Notes under the pieces: generated by a model
What the model was told of the DNA's origin: nothing
The model's input: the letters and a program-made list of their open reading frames with translations, nothing else
Databases searched by the model: none
Assembly (NCBI GenBank): GCA_017468085.1
Contig: JAFUJR010000034.1
Location: 62,001-126,000 of the forward strand
Direction of reading: 5' to 3'
Length of the DNA stretch: 64,000 nt
DNA from: Clostridia bacterium
Lineage (GTDB): Bacteria > Bacillota > Clostridia > Christensenellales > Borkfalkiaceae
Shown: positions 9,669 through 18,529 of the stretch, one piece after another
How positions within the stretch are numbered: position 1 is the stretch's first letter
Layout: the number at the start of each line of letters is the position of its first letter
Position numbers and translations under genes: made by a program

Positions 9669-9682
9669 AGGAGGTCAAAAAT

Positions 9683-10054
9683 ATGCCTACTATCAACCAG
9701 CTCATCAAAAAGGGCAGAGAACGTATCACGTACAAATCCAAGAGTCCTATTCTTGACGAATGCCCTCAAAAGCGCGGCGTATGTTTGTCCGTAACCACGA
9801 CTTCTCCTAAGAAGCCTAACTCCGCTATGCGTAAGATTGCTCGTGTACGTCTTACCAACAAGCAGGAAGGTACGGTCTACATTCCCGGTGAAGGACACAA
9901 CCTTCAGGAGCACAGCTCCGTTTTGATCAGAGGCGGACGTGTTAAAGACTTGCCCGGTGTACGTTATCACATCATCCGTGGCGCGCTTGACACTGCCGGC
10001 GTTGCTAAGCGTAAGCAGTCCCGTTCTAAATACGGTGCTAAACGCCCTAAGTAA
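9683..10054 (+). CDS. rpsL: 30S ribosomal protein S12
   Basis: A 123-residue S12 protein of the decoding centre. It shows the family core [43 protein letters not shown], and the basic C-terminus. Both lysines associated with streptomycin sensitivity (in SPKKPN and in RVKDLPG) are present, so the wild-type sensitive form is predicted. A strong AAGGAGG precedes the ATG. It is the first gene of the str operon, but is separated from rpsG by an unusual 269-base gap. Confidence 0.98.
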   Translation: MPTINQLIKKGRERITYKSKSPILDECPQKRGVCLSVTTTSPKKPNSAMRKIARVRLTNKQEGTVYIPGEGHNLQEHSSVLIRGGRVKDLPGVRYHIIRGALDTAGVAKRKQSRSKYGAKRPK

Positions 10055-10060
10055 TTTAGT

Positions 10061-10310
10061 AAACGCAAACAAAAGGGGAAGTATTTACTTCCAAGAGGTG
10101 CGAGAACTCTTACAAACACTCGGAAGTCGGTTGCGTTTTAAGACTAAAACCAAAACGCAAAAGACCTACTTGTAATCGGAATATTGCTCGAAAAGCCCCG
10201 AATAAAAGTAGGCAGTATGCAACGAAAGTTGCAGAAGATTCGCACTCCGCTCGTTCGGTAGCGCGATAGCTGTACTGAAGGGTAATGCCCTTATCAAAAA
10301 TTATTTAAAG
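10061..10310 (+). promoter_or_regulatory. Candidate regulatory RNA between rpsL and rpsG
   Basis: A 269-base intergenic region rich in hairpins. AAACGCAA (10061-10068) can pair with TTGCGTTT (10131-10138), enclosing GGAAGT/ACTTCC (10077-10082 with 10087-10092) and AAGAG/CTCTT. TTGCGTTT can instead pair with AAACGCAA at 10153-10160, and ACTTCC can instead pair with a second GGAAGT at 10122-10127, so two exclusive folds exist. Further on: CCTACTT/AAGTAGG (10165-10171 with 10206-10212), a GAAA-tetraloop hairpin TGCAAC/GTTGCA (10218-10233), and AAGGG/CCCTT (10278-10292), then the rpsG ribosome-binding site. In other bacteria S7 binds between the S12 and S7 genes and represses translation; this is a candidate for that role. 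Confidence 0.55.
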
Positions 10311-10323
10311 GAGGATAAAAACT

Positions 10324-10794
10324 ATGCCTAGAAGAGGTAATGTCCCTAAGAGAGACGTTCTGCCCGATCCTATGTATAACAGCAAAGTCGTAACCAAGCT
10401 TATCAATCAAATCATGCTTGACGGCAAAAAAGGCACGGCGCAGACTATCGTTTACGATGCATTTAAAATTATGGGTGAAAAGCTCAATATGGATCCCATG
10501 GAAGTATTCAATCAGGCTATGCAAAACGTTATGCCTGTCGTTGAAGTAAAAGCTCGCCGTGTAGGTGGTGCTAACTATCAGGTTCCTATCGAAATCAGAC
10601 CTGAAAGACGCCAAACGCTCGCTATCCGTTGGATTGTTATCAACACCAGAAAGAGAAGCGAAAGAGAAATGGCAAAAAGACTTGCTGCAGAACTTATCGA
10701 CGCGTACAACAACGCGGGCGGTTCTGTAAAGAAGAAAGAAGATACGCACAGAATGGCTGAAGCGAACAAGGCATTCGCTCACTTCAGATTCTAA
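10324..10794 (+). CDS. rpsG: 30S ribosomal protein S7
   Basis: A 156-residue S7, the primary binder of the 16S rRNA 3' major domain. Family features visible: [16 protein letters not shown] start, [44 protein letters not shown], and [15 protein letters not shown] at the C-terminus. The start follows AAAGGAGG. It is 12 bases upstream of fusA, the classic rpsG-fusA arrangement. The long structured region before it suggests regulation of rpsG-fusA separately from rpsL. Confidence 0.98.
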   Translation: MPRRGNVPKRDVLPDPMYNSKVVTKLINQIMLDGKKGTAQTIVYDAFKIMGEKLNMDPMEVFNQAMQNVMPVVEVKARRVGGANYQVPIEIRPERRQTLAIRWIVINTRKRSEREMAKRLAAELIDAYNNAGGSVKKKEDTHRMAEANKAFAHFRF

Positions 10795-10806
10795 GAGAGG
10801 TAAGCT

Positions 10807-12888
10807 ATGGCTAGAGAATACGATTTATTCCATACCAGAAATTTTGGTATCATGGCGCACATCGACGCGGGTAAAACGACGACGAGTGAACGTATCCTGT
10901 TCTACACGGGTAAGACGCACAAAATCGGTGATACCCACGAAGGTACCGCTACGATGGACTGGATGGCGCAGGAGCAGGAACGCGGTATTACCATTACTTC
11001 CGCTGCTACGACCTGTATTTGGAAGGGGCACCGCTTTAACATCATCGACACCCCGGGCCACGTTGACTTCACCGTAGAAGTTGAACGTTCCCTCCGCGTT
11101 TTGGACGGCGCTGTTGCTACGTTCTGCGCAAAGGGTGGCGTTGAACCTCAGTCCGAAACCGTATGGAGACAAGCGGACAACTATAAAGTTCCCCGTATTG
11201 CATACGTTAATAAGATGGATATCAACGGCGCGGACTATTTCCGTGTTGAAAAGATGATCCGCGAAAGATTGGGCGCTAACCCCGTTGCAATCGAACTTCC
11301 CATCGGTAAAGAAGATACCTTCAAGGGTATTATCGACCTTATTCGCATGGAAGCAGAAGTTTATTATGACGACCTTGGTAAGGATTTCCGTAAAGAACCC
11401 ATCCCCGAAGATTTGATGGATCTTGCACAGGAATATAGAGAAAAGCTTGTTGAAGAAGCTGCTGCAGGTAGCGACGAACTCATGGAAAAATTCTTTGAAG
11501 AAGGGGATTTGTCCGAAGAAGACATTATTGCAGGTCTTCGTATGCGTTGCTTGAGAATGGAAGCAATTCCTATGCTCTGCGGTTCTTCCTACAAGAACAA
11601 GGGTGTTCAGTTCCTTCTCGACGCGGTTATCAATTTCCTTCCCAGTCCCTTGGACGTTGCGCACGTTAAAGGCGTTAATCCCGATACGGACGAAGAGGAA
11701 ATCAGAAGAACGGCAGACGACGAACCTTTCGCAGGTCTTGCGTTCAAAATCGCAACCGACCCCTTCGTTGGTTCGCTTGCATACTTCCGTGCTTATTCGG
11801 GCGTTCTTCCCGCAGGTTCTTACGTGTATAACTCCACGAAAGAAAAGAAGGAAAGAGTTGGTCGTTTGGTGCAAATGCACGCTAACGAAAGAAAGGATAT
11901 CCCCGAAATTTGCTCGGGTGACATCTGCGCAATCGTTGGTTTGAAATATACGACGACGGGTGACACGCTCTGCGACGAAAAACATCCCATCATTCTCGAA
12001 AAGATGGTATTCCCTGAACCCGTTATCCAGCTTTCTCTTGAGCCCAAGACGAAAGCAGGTCAGGAAAAGATGACGATGGCGCTTATTAAGCTTGCAGAAG
12101 AAGACCCTACGTTCAAGACGTACACCGATCAAGAAACGGGTCAGACGATCATCGCCGGTATGGGTGAACTTCACCTCGACATTATCGTTGACAGACTTTT
12201 AAGGGAATTCAAAGTAGAAGCAAACGTAGGTGCGCCTCAGGTTGCTTACAGAGAAACCTTCCGCAAAGCAGTTGAATGCGAAGGTATGTACAAGCGTCAG
12301 TCTGGTGGTAAAGGTCAGTACGGTCATTGTAAACTCCGTCTTATCCCTCAAGAACCCGGCGAAGGCTACGCATTCGAAGACGAAACGGTTGGCGGTTCGA
12401 TTCCTAAGGAATATATCCCCGCAATCGACAAGGGTATTCAAGAAGCGGCGAAGAACGGTTTCCTTGCTGGCTACGAAATGGTAGACTTCAAGGTTGTCGT
12501 ATACGACGGTTCCTACCACGAAGTCGACTCGTCCGAAATGGCGTTCAAAATCGCTGGTTCGATGGGCTTCAAGAACGGTGTTGAAAAGGCTAACCCCGTA
12601 TTGCTTGAACCGATTATGAAGGTTCAAATCATTACCCCTGAAGATTACTTTGGTGACCTTATGGGTAACGTTTCCGGACGTCGCGGTACCATTCTTGGTA
12701 CGGACGATAGAAACGGCGCTAAGATTATCGATGCAGAAATTCCTCTTTCCGAAATGTTCGGTTATGCAACGGAGCTTCGTTCCAGAACGCAAGGTCGTGG
12801 TCAGTTCACGATGCAGTTCGACCACTACAACGAAGTACCTTCCAGCATTTCGAAGGATATCATCGAAAAACGCGGTAAGAAAGCGTAA
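10807..12888 (+). CDS. fusA: Elongation factor G
   Basis: A 693-residue translocation GTPase. The G-domain motifs are intact: G1 AHIDAGKTT near residue 17, switch I region [11 protein letters not shown]3 DTPGHVDF, and G4 NKMD. Domains II to V follow, with the conserved GMGELHLD and the C-terminal [17 protein letters not shown]. Length matches bacterial EF-G1. It is cotranscribed with rpsG; a strong hairpin without a U-run follows, and tuf has its own promoter. Confidence 0.98.
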   Translation: MAREYDLFHTRNFGIMAHIDAGKTTTSERILFYTGKTHKIGDTHEGTATMDWMAQEQERGITITSAATTCIWKGHRFNIIDTPGHVDFTVEVERSLRVLDGAVATFCAKGGVEPQSETVWRQADNYKVPRIAYVNKMDINGADYFRVEKMIRERLGANPVAIELPIGKEDTFKGIIDLIRMEAEVYYDDLGKDFRKEPIPEDLMDLAQEYREKLVEEAAAGSDELMEKFFEEGDLSEEDIIAGLRMRCLRMEAIPMLCGSSYKNKGVQFLLDAVINFLPSPLDVAHVKGVNPDTDEEEIRRTADDEPFAGLAFKIATDPFVGSLAYFRAYSGVLPAGSYVYNSTKEKKERVGRLVQMHANERKDIPEICSGDICAIVGLKYTTTGDTLCDEKHPIILEKMVFPEPVIQLSLEPKTKAGQEKMTMALIKLAEEDPTFKTYTDQETGQTIIAGMGELHLDIIVDRLLREFKVEANVGAPQVAYRETFRKAVECEGMYKRQSGGKGQYGHCKLRLIPQEPGEGYAFEDETVGGSIPKEYIPAIDKGIQEAAKNGFLAGYEMVDFKVVVYDGSYHEVDSSEMAFKIAGSMGFKNGVEKANPVLLEPIMKVQIITPEDYFGDLMGNVSGRRGTILGTDDRNGAKIIDAEIPLSEMFGYATELRSRTQGRGQFTMQFDHYNEVPSSISKDIIEKRGKKA

Positions 12889-12895
12889 AAATGCA

Positions 12896-12923
12896 GTTAT
12901 CCCCGTAAAAATGCGGGGATAAC
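12896..12923 (+). other. Strong RNA hairpin after fusA lacking a U-tract
   Basis: GTTATCCCCG (12896-12905) pairs perfectly with CGGGGATAAC (12914-12923) over an 8-base loop. The bases that follow are GTAAAAATTATC, so it does not fit an intrinsic terminator. It may protect the 3' end or mark a processing site between fusA and tuf. Confidence 0.6.
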
Positions 12924-12966
12924 GTAAAAATTATCAAAGAATTTTAAAAAAAGAGTATTCAAACAT

Positions 12967-12995
12967 TTGATAATTTGGTAAAATTAAGATATAAT
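12967..12995 (+). promoter_or_regulatory. Promoter of tuf
   Basis: TTGATA (12967-12972), 17-base spacer and consensus TATAAT (12990-12995), in very A/T-rich DNA. Start of transcription is expected near 13002, giving a leader of about 128 bases. Confidence 0.8.
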
Positions 12996-13001
12996 ATATT
13001 T

Positions 13002-13115
13002 GTCCAAGTTTGGGCAGTGGGTTATATCCAAAAACATCATTGAAAAATGATAGGTAGCTGCGTCCAAGTAAGGATAGGTTATCATTTTAAAAATAAAAAA
13101 ATATTATAAGTAAAT
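13002..13115 (+). promoter_or_regulatory. Structured tuf leader with tandem GTCCAAGT repeats and alternative pairings
   Basis: GTCCAAGT occurs at 13002-13009 and 13062-13069, each followed by GGTTAT (13020, 13077). Between them is a hairpin ATCATT-GAAA-AATGAT (13036-13051). The 3' arm of this hairpin can instead join a 9-bp helix AAAATGATA (13044-13052) with TATCATTTT (13080-13088). The two folds exclude each other. The region contains no gene. Confidence 0.5.
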
Positions 13116-13129
13116 CGGAGGATTTAAAA

Positions 13130-14350
13130 ATGGCAAAAGCTAAATTTGACAGAAGTAAACCCCACGTTAACATTGGTACTATCGGCCACGTTGACCACGG
13201 TAAAACGACTTTGACCGCAGCTATCACGATGGTTATGGCTGCTCGCGGTGGTGCAGAAAAGATGAACTATGCTGATATCGATAAAGCACCCGAAGAAAGA
13301 GCACGTGGTATTACAATCAATACCGCACACGTTGAATATCAAACGGATACGCGTCACTACGCACACGTTGACTGCCCGGGCCACGCTGACTATGTTAAAA
13401 ACATGATCACTGGTGCTGCTCAGATGGACGGTGCTATCCTTGTATGTGCTGCTACTGATGGTCCTATGCCCCAGACGCGTGAGCACATCCTTCTTGCTCG
13501 TCAGGTAGGCGTTCCCTACATCGTAGTATTTATGAACAAGACCGACCTTGTAGACGACGAAGAACTTCTTGAACTCGTAGAAATGGATATCAGAGATTTG
13601 TTGTCCTCCTACGACTTCCCCGGCGACGATATTCCCGTTATCCGTGGTTCCGCGCTTAAAGCACTTGAAGCTGCTTCTTCCGACAAGCCCGCTGACGTTA
13701 TCATGGCTGATCCCGCAGTTCAACCCATCGTAGAACTTATGGCAGCTGTTGACAGCTATATTCCTACCCCTGCACGTGAAGATTCCAAACCTTTCCTTCT
13801 TCCTGTAGAAGACGTATTCACCATCTCTGGTCGTGGTACGGTTGCTACTGGTCGTATCGAACGTGGTGTTGCTCACGTTGGTGAACCCGCAGAAATCGTT
13901 GGTCTTATCGACAAGCCTTTGACGACGACCATCACCGGTTTGGAAATGTTCCACAAGCTCCTTGACGAAGCTCAAGCTGGCGACAACGTTGGTGCGCTTC
14001 TTCGTGGTATCAACAGAACGGACATCCAAAAGGGTCAAGTTATCGCTAAACCCGGTTCCGTTGCTACTGGTACGGAATTCCAGGCTCAAGTATACGTTCT
14101 TAAGAAAGAAGAAGGTGGCCGTCATACCGCATTCTTCAACAACTATAGACCTCAGTTCTTCGTTCGTACGACAGACGTTACCGGTAAGATCGAACTTCCC
14201 GAAGGCGTAGAAATGGTTATGCCCGGCGACAACATCGAAATGAAAGTTGTTCTTATTAAGCCCGTAGCACTCGAAGAAGGTCTTCGTTTCGCTATCCGTG
14301 AAGGTGGCAGAACGGTAGGCTCCGGTGTTATCACGAAGCTTCTTAAATAA
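13130..14350 (+). CDS. tuf: Elongation factor Tu
   Basis: A 406-residue EF-Tu, the GTPase that delivers aminoacyl-tRNA to the ribosome. Motifs: G1 [24 protein letters not shown]3 DCPGHADY, G4 NKTD, G5 SALKAL; then domains II and III ending in [15 protein letters not shown]. An insertion of several residues in the S-A-L-K-A-L-E region ([16 protein letters not shown]) makes it slightly longer than the usual 394-400 residues. It has its own promoter, leader and terminator, although the gene order rpsL-rpsG-fusA-tuf is kept. Confidence 0.98.
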   Translation: MAKAKFDRSKPHVNIGTIGHVDHGKTTLTAAITMVMAARGGAEKMNYADIDKAPEERARGITINTAHVEYQTDTRHYAHVDCPGHADYVKNMITGAAQMDGAILVCAATDGPMPQTREHILLARQVGVPYIVVFMNKTDLVDDEELLELVEMDIRDLLSSYDFPGDDIPVIRGSALKALEAASSDKPADVIMADPAVQPIVELMAAVDSYIPTPAREDSKPFLLPVEDVFTISGRGTVATGRIERGVAHVGEPAEIVGLIDKPLTTTITGLEMFHKLLDEAQAGDNVGALLRGINRTDIQKGQVIAKPGSVATGTEFQAQVYVLKKEEGGRHTAFFNNYRPQFFVRTTDVTGKIELPEGVEMVMPGDNIEMKVVLIKPVALEEGLRFAIREGGRTVGSGVITKLLK

Positions 14351-14373
14351 TCTAAGCTAAATCAAATTATAAG

Positions 14374-14405
14374 AGCAGTCCTTCTTTGAAGGGCTGCTTT
14401 TTTAA
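14374..14405 (+). terminator. Terminator of tuf
   Basis: AGCAGTCCTTC pairs over 11 bp (one G-U) with GAAGGGCTGCT, loop TTT, followed by a run of seven T. Confidence 0.9.
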
Positions 14406-14422
14406 TTTGTAAACGGTAATGC

Positions 14423-14451
14423 TTGACGAAAAAATTGTTTTATGATACAAT
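14423..14451 (+). promoter_or_regulatory. Promoter of the CPBP protease gene
   Basis: TTGACG (14423-14428), 17-base spacer, TACAAT (14446-14451), 33 bases before the GTG start. Confidence 0.65.
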
Positions 14452-14483
14452 TATAAAAAGAAAAAAGAGGGCGAGGGAATAAC

Positions 14484-15293
14484 GTGCACAATCATACAAA
14501 GCAAAAGATACAGAATATTGTTCAAGTCGTATGTATAGTCGCATTATGCCTTGCTTCAATCATATTGGAGTTTATTAAAATTTCATATTTAAAAGACGGA
14601 TTGAGGAACGCTCTGCTATCCAAGATTATTCAACAAGCCTGCGGTGGAGCGGCGGCAATTTTAATTATGGTACGATTAAAAATAAGGCTTTTTAATCGTC
14701 CGCAAAAGCTGTTATTCTTGATTCCATGCTTCATTATTGCCATAGACAATTTCCAATTCTTTTCATTTTTTAGCGGCAATATGAAGTTGATAAATACACA
14801 TCCGCTTGATGTCTTGTTATTTATTGGATATTGTTTGGCGGTGGGGTTATTTGAAGAATGTATTTTCCGTGGTATTCTTTTCAGCCTTTTAGCAAGTTGG
14901 TTGCCCAAAAATAAGAAAGGCTTTTTATGGACGTATGTTCTTTCATCTATAGTCTTTGGGGCGGCGCATATTCTCAACGGATTTTCGATGGGAACGCTTG
15001 TTCAAGTCGGGTATACGATATTAACGGGGGGATTGTTTGCGTTTTGTTTGATAAAAACCAAGAATATTCTTTGTTGCGCGGCTGTTCATGCAGTATATAA
15101 TTTCTGTGGACTTTTGATGGGCACGGAAGGCGCGTTGGGACTTGGTACGGGTGTGGTATTCGACTTGGGAACAGTCATTACAATGCTTGTTGTTAGTGTG
15201 CTTATTGGAATATTTGTGTTGTGCAAAGTATTCACATACAAAGACAAGGAGCGTATTGAATTGTATAAAAGATTGGGAATATTCGCCGAATAA
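14484..15293 (+). CDS. CPBP family intramembrane glutamic endopeptidase
   Basis: A 269-residue membrane protein with about eight hydrophobic segments and the three motifs of the CPBP/Abi (CAAX protease-like) family: EECIFRG (EExxxR) near residue 128, FGAAHILNG (FxxxH) near 157, and HAVYN near 197. These residues form the intramembrane active site. Family members process prenylated or bacteriocin-related peptides or are immunity proteins; no substrate is suggested here. The start is GTG, preceded by GAGGGCGAGGG. It stands alone with its own promoter and terminator. Confidence 0.85.
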   Translation: MHNHTKQKIQNIVQVVCIVALCLASIILEFIKISYLKDGLRNALLSKIIQQACGGAAAILIMVRLKIRLFNRPQKLLFLIPCFIIAIDNFQFFSFFSGNMKLINTHPLDVLLFIGYCLAVGLFEECIFRGILFSLLASWLPKNKKGFLWTYVLSSIVFGAAHILNGFSMGTLVQVGYTILTGGLFAFCLIKTKNILCCAAVHAVYNFCGLLMGTEGALGLGTGVVFDLGTVITMLVVSVLIGIFVLCKVFTYKDKERIELYKRLGIFAE

Positions 15294-15298
15294 ACAAG

Positions 15299-15342
15299 AA
15301 AGAGCGGGGGGATTTGCATAACGCAAAGCCTCCCGCTCTTTA
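15299..15342 (+). terminator. Terminator of the CPBP gene
   Basis: AAAGAGCGGGGGG (from 15299) pairs with CCTCCCGCTCTTT (to 15341), with one mismatch, over a loop that contains a smaller TTGC...GCAA pairing. Confidence 0.7.
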
Positions 15343-15430
15343 GTATTATGTATGTCATAGGTGTTATACGTAACATAGTTATTATCATTGGGTACTATGT
15401 TGAACATAATTATTTTGTGTAACATAATAC
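15343..15430. repeat. 88-base nested inverted-repeat element
   Basis: Terminal inverted repeats GTATTATGT (15343-15351) and ACATAATAC (15422-15430) enclose a second perfect pair AACATAGT (15372-15379) and ACTATGTT (15394-15401), and CATAGGTGTTAT at 15355-15366. The same words (AACATAATAC, and CATAGGTATTAT on the complementary strand) occur twice inside the flavoprotein gene near 58062-58120. It lies between two terminators of convergent genes. It could be a small palindromic repeat element. Confidence 0.5.
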
Positions 15431-15459
15431 AAGAGCCTCCGTGTTAAGCGGTGGCTCTT
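15431..15459 (-). terminator. Terminator of the pot operon
   Basis: On the minus strand AAGAGCCACCG pairs with CGGAGGCTCTT (one mismatch); the distal T-rich tract is weak (GTATTATGTT). Confidence 0.6.
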
Positions 15460-15463
15460 CATG

Positions 15464-16888
15464 TTATTTGATGTTAATCCACATTCTGTTGATACGGTCA
15501 TTATCTGCTTTTTCAAAGTATTTCATAACGACAAGCCTGTCAATCGTATCTTCGTTGGGATATTGCGCAAAGAGTTGACGATAGGTTTGCTTTGCGTCTA
15601 CGGTAAGCGTGTGATTATCGCCAAAGAAATAGGAAAGGTCATATTTCTCAGTATTTTCCGTTTCATCCGTTTCGTAGCTGAAAGCGACGTAATTGAAAAT
15701 TTCTTCAGACTTTAAGCAACTTGTATAACCGATATAATACATATTCCGCACGACGTTTTGGGGCATAGAGAGGAAGTTGATAAATGCGGTTGCGAGTTCT
15801 TCGTTGGCGCCTTTCATCTTTACCCAACCGTCAAACCAAATATTTGATGCGGATTCGGGGATGACGTACTCTAATTCCAGATCGTAGAATTCAGCTTCAT
15901 TTATCATATAAACAGCGTCGCCGCTCCATTGATAGGAGGCGTCTAAAAGTCCCGTTACGACGTCCATCTTACCTTCGTCCGTTTCCAAGCCATAAACGTT
16001 TTTACGCATTTTCTTAAGCAAGTCTTTTACTTTATTTGTGGTGGACTTGCTCGTATCGTTCATTTTTTGTGAAAGTAAGGATTTGTAGATATTTTTATCG
16101 ATATTGCCTTTCTTATATTCTTCTTTCAGAGCGAGCAATTCTTCTTCGTACAACATACCCAACCCCATGAAATAAGAATCGCGCGCATTATCTTTTGCAG
16201 TGATTTTGTTAGTTGTTTCAGGGGAGTAGAGAGAGTTCCAACTCTTCATAATATTTCGAGCTTCGTTTGCACTGTTGCCGATATTGTTTGGGTTGAACAC
16301 GAAACCCGTCGTACCCCACATATAGCCCGCAATGTACTCGCTCAGCTCCGCGTCTTTAAAAATTTCTTTGGTATAAGAGGACGCGTTTTGCGCATAGTAG
16401 TTGCCGCTTATGTTTTCGTCAAAGAAAGATTGGGCGTAAGGTTCTATCAAGTTTTCGGCCTTGAGCTTCATCGCCATATATTCCGACGGGCAGAGTAAAT
16501 CGTAACGGTCTCCCATTTTGATTTTGTTGTACATCGTTTCATTGTCCTGCAAGGGAATATATTGTACGACAAGGTCTTTTTGATAGTTTTCAGAATCCTT
16601 AAAATTCGTGTGATACCAATCTACAAATTCTTCGTAGAGCGGTTTTGTTTTTTCGGAAAGGGTAATGCCGAACGTGTTTTTGTACCATGCTTTAAACTGC
16701 TCTAATTCGGGGTTTTCTTCATCGTATGCGTAAATGCTTCCACCCATGTCGATATACTCGTCCCAGCTTGCTACGCGTAAGACGTTATCAGCTTTAGAGG
16801 AAAAGCCCAACCCGTTTTCGCAAGCTGAAAGGGGGAGGGATGCGAGCAATAAACTAAAAGCAAGTATTTTAGAAAGGTGTTTTTTCAT
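15464..16888 (-). CDS. potD: Spermidine/putrescine ABC transporter, substrate-binding lipoprotein
   Basis: A 474-residue lipoprotein (LPLSAC, Cys 23). The core resembles PotD: RVASWDEYID, YDLLCPSEYMAMKL, WGTTGFVFNPNNI, WSGDAVYMINEAE, IPESASNIWFDGWV, and the C-terminal DRLVVMKYFEKADNDRINRMW. PotD proteins are normally near 350 residues; here about 50 additional residues follow WDEYID (residues about 53-105), with further length in the middle (EEELLALKEEYKKGNIDKN region). Its start overlaps the end of potC by 20 bases. Ligand is expected to be a polyamine, from the family and the potABC genes. Confidence 0.88.
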   Translation of the reverse strand: MKKHLSKILAFSLLLASLPLSACENGLGFSSKADNVLRVASWDEYIDMGGSIYAYDEENPELEQFKAWYKNTFGITLSEKTKPLYEEFVDWYHTNFKDSENYQKDLVVQYIPLQDNETMYNKIKMGDRYDLLCPSEYMAMKLKAENLIEPYAQSFFDENISGNYYAQNASSYTKEIFKDAELSEYIAGYMWGTTGFVFNPNNIGNSANEARNIMKSWNSLYSPETTNKITAKDNARDSYFMGLGMLYEEELLALKEEYKKGNIDKNIYKSLLSQKMNDTSKSTTNKVKDLLKKMRKNVYGLETDEGKMDVVTGLLDASYQWSGDAVYMINEAEFYDLELEYVIPESASNIWFDGWVKMKGANEELATAFINFLSMPQNVVRNMYYIGYTSCLKSEEIFNYVAFSYETDETENTEKYDLSYFFGDNHTLTVDAKQTYRQLFAQYPNEDTIDRLVVMKYFEKADNDRINRMWINIK

Positions 16889-17705
16889 TTTTCTTGCTCC
16901 TTGTTTTGCGATTTGCGAGAATATTCGCCGTTATAACGACGAGGATAATAATGAAGAAAATAATGCCCGTAAATGCCCAATATGCCGCTTTGATCGTAGG
17001 ACCGACCTGGTTGTTGTGGCTCAAACCGTAGATGTGCGTGCTAATGGTCGTAAAGGAATCGGGTTTCGTGTACGCTGCAATTACGTAATCGTCCAAAGAG
17101 AGGGTTACGGAAAGCAAGAAACCTGCCACAATACCCGGCATAATTTGCGGAATAACAACGGAGAACAGCGCGCGCGTCGGACTTGCACCGAGGTCTAACG
17201 CCGCTTCGTACAAATTGTTGTCCATCTGTTTTAATTTGGGCACGACGGAAAGTACGACGAAAGGCGTACATAAAATCATCTGACCCAAAATCAAAGGAAT
17301 AAACGTAGATTTATCAATTTGAAAGAAAGAAACGAACAGCGCGAAAGAGATTGCCGTAACCACTTCCGCGTTGATGACGGGAATACGGTTGACAGCCGAA
17401 AGTATTGTGTTTATACGCTTTTTGGAATAAAAGATACCAATCGAGCCAACCGTGCCGAGAATAGTAGATAAAAAGGCTACGATCAACGCCAAGCCAATCG
17501 TTTGTAAAACAACCTGCAAGGGTTCGTTGTTGATATTAAAGAAATATTCGTAGTGCGTCAAGCTAAACTGAAAATCTTTGAGGTTTGCTTGAATGGTTTC
17601 GCCCTTGCCGAAGCTAAAAAGGGTAAGTAAAATAATGGGGGCATAGATAAAGAACAAGATAAGAACAAGGAAAGCCCATTTTAAAATCGATTTTAATTTT
17701 ACCAT
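16869..17705 (-). CDS. potC: Spermidine/putrescine ABC transporter permease
   Basis: A 278-residue permease with six predicted spans and the EAA loop YEAALDLGASPTRALFSVVIPQIMPG. The SLDDYVIAAYT segment is typical of PotC and related polyamine permeases. It overlaps potB by seven bases and potD by twenty, which indicates a tightly coupled operon. Confidence 0.9.
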   Translation of the reverse strand: MVKLKSILKWAFLVLILFFIYAPIILLTLFSFGKGETIQANLKDFQFSLTHYEYFFNINNEPLQVVLQTIGLALIVAFLSTILGTVGSIGIFYSKKRINTILSAVNRIPVINAEVVTAISFALFVSFFQIDKSTFIPLILGQMILCTPFVVLSVVPKLKQMDNNLYEAALDLGASPTRALFSVVIPQIMPGIVAGFLLSVTLSLDDYVIAAYTKPDSFTTISTHIYGLSHNNQVGPTIKAAYWAFTGIIFFIIILVVITANILANRKTRSKKNEKTPF

Positions 17706-18529
17706 AACGCCCCACCTCTCACGTTTGCTTGTTCTTCTTCGCTAAATCCGCCCGTCAGCCATGTGATTAAGAACATGAACAAGAGAAGTAACAAGGATAA
17801 AAATGCGCCGTCGTGCCACAAATCGCCCGTGAAATAATCGTCGATCAGCTTGCCGAGGATTTTTACGTTTTTGTTGGTTAAATAGTTGGAAACGACGTAG
17901 TTTGTCATCGAGGGCAAGAACACCATCGAGACGCCGCTCATAATCCCGCCTTTGGAAAGCGGGAGGGTTACTTTAATAAAAGCGTGAATACTGGAAGAAC
18001 CCAAATCTTTCGCCGCCTCTAAATAGCTTTTGTCGATTTTGATAATCGTGGTATAGATGGGCAAAATCATAAAGGGCAGAAAATCGTATACCATACCGAG
18101 AATGGTATTAAAGATATTCCAATTAGGTTTGTTGTAGGTGCCAATCAAAATAAGGAACTCGCGAAGCGCGTTGATACGCAACACAAAGTTGACCCACATA
18201 GGTACAATAAATAAAAGGAGGAGTACGGACTTGTTTTTCAGCTTGCAGTTCGCAATGATATACGCTACGGGATACGCAATCAAAAGGCAGATGATCGTGC
18301 TGGCAAAAGAGATAAATAAGCTGATGCCTATCGTTTTCAATTTGCTTGCAAAATCTTCGGTAAAGAAGATTTTTACGTATTCCCAGTCGGGGACGCCTTT
18401 ATCGTTAAAGAAGGCGTAATATACAATAATCAACAACGGCAAAAGCACGAAAAACGCAAGGAATAATCCGTAGGGGATTGCCAAAAGTTGTCGCGAAAAA
18501 TGCAGTTTGGGCTTTGCTTTCGTTATCAT
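17699..18529 (-). CDS. potB: Spermidine/putrescine ABC transporter permease
   Basis: A 276-residue permease, six spans, EAA loop YLEAAKDLGSSSIHAFIKVTLPLSKGG, and the PotB-type segment VFLPSMTNYVVSNYL (substrate-path region). Its ATG overlaps the potA stop by four bases. The partner permease and binding protein follow. Confidence 0.9.
   Translation of the reverse strand: MITKAKPKLHFSRQLLAIPYGLFLAFFVLLPLLIIVYYAFFNDKGVPDWEYVKIFFTEDFASKLKTIGISLFISFASTIICLLIAYPVAYIIANCKLKNKSVLLLLFIVPMWVNFVLRINALREFLILIGTYNKPNWNIFNTILGMVYDFLPFMILPIYTTIIKIDKSYLEAAKDLGSSSIHAFIKVTLPLSKGGIMSGVSMVFLPSMTNYVVSNYLTNKNVKILGKLIDDYFTGDLWHDGAFLSLLLLLFMFLITWLTGGFSEEEQANVRGGALW

Noticed and set aside
10825..12174. Long open frame (449 codons) on the minus strand across fusA
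   Set aside because: It is a shadow of a highly conserved gene with biased codon use; composition is unlike a real protein (many F, R, N, H), no ribosome-binding site, and it is antisense to an intact EF-G.
12896..12923. Intrinsic terminator after fusA
   Set aside because: Stem is perfect but the following bases are A-rich, without the T-run; listed as a hairpin instead.
13124..14125. 333-codon minus-strand open frame across tuf
   Set aside because: Antisense shadow of EF-Tu; no start signal and no recognisable motif.
15343..15430. CRISPR array or attachment site
   Set aside because: The repeats are inverted and nested, not regularly spaced direct repeats, and no cas or integrase gene is near. 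No CRISPR array was seen anywhere in the window.
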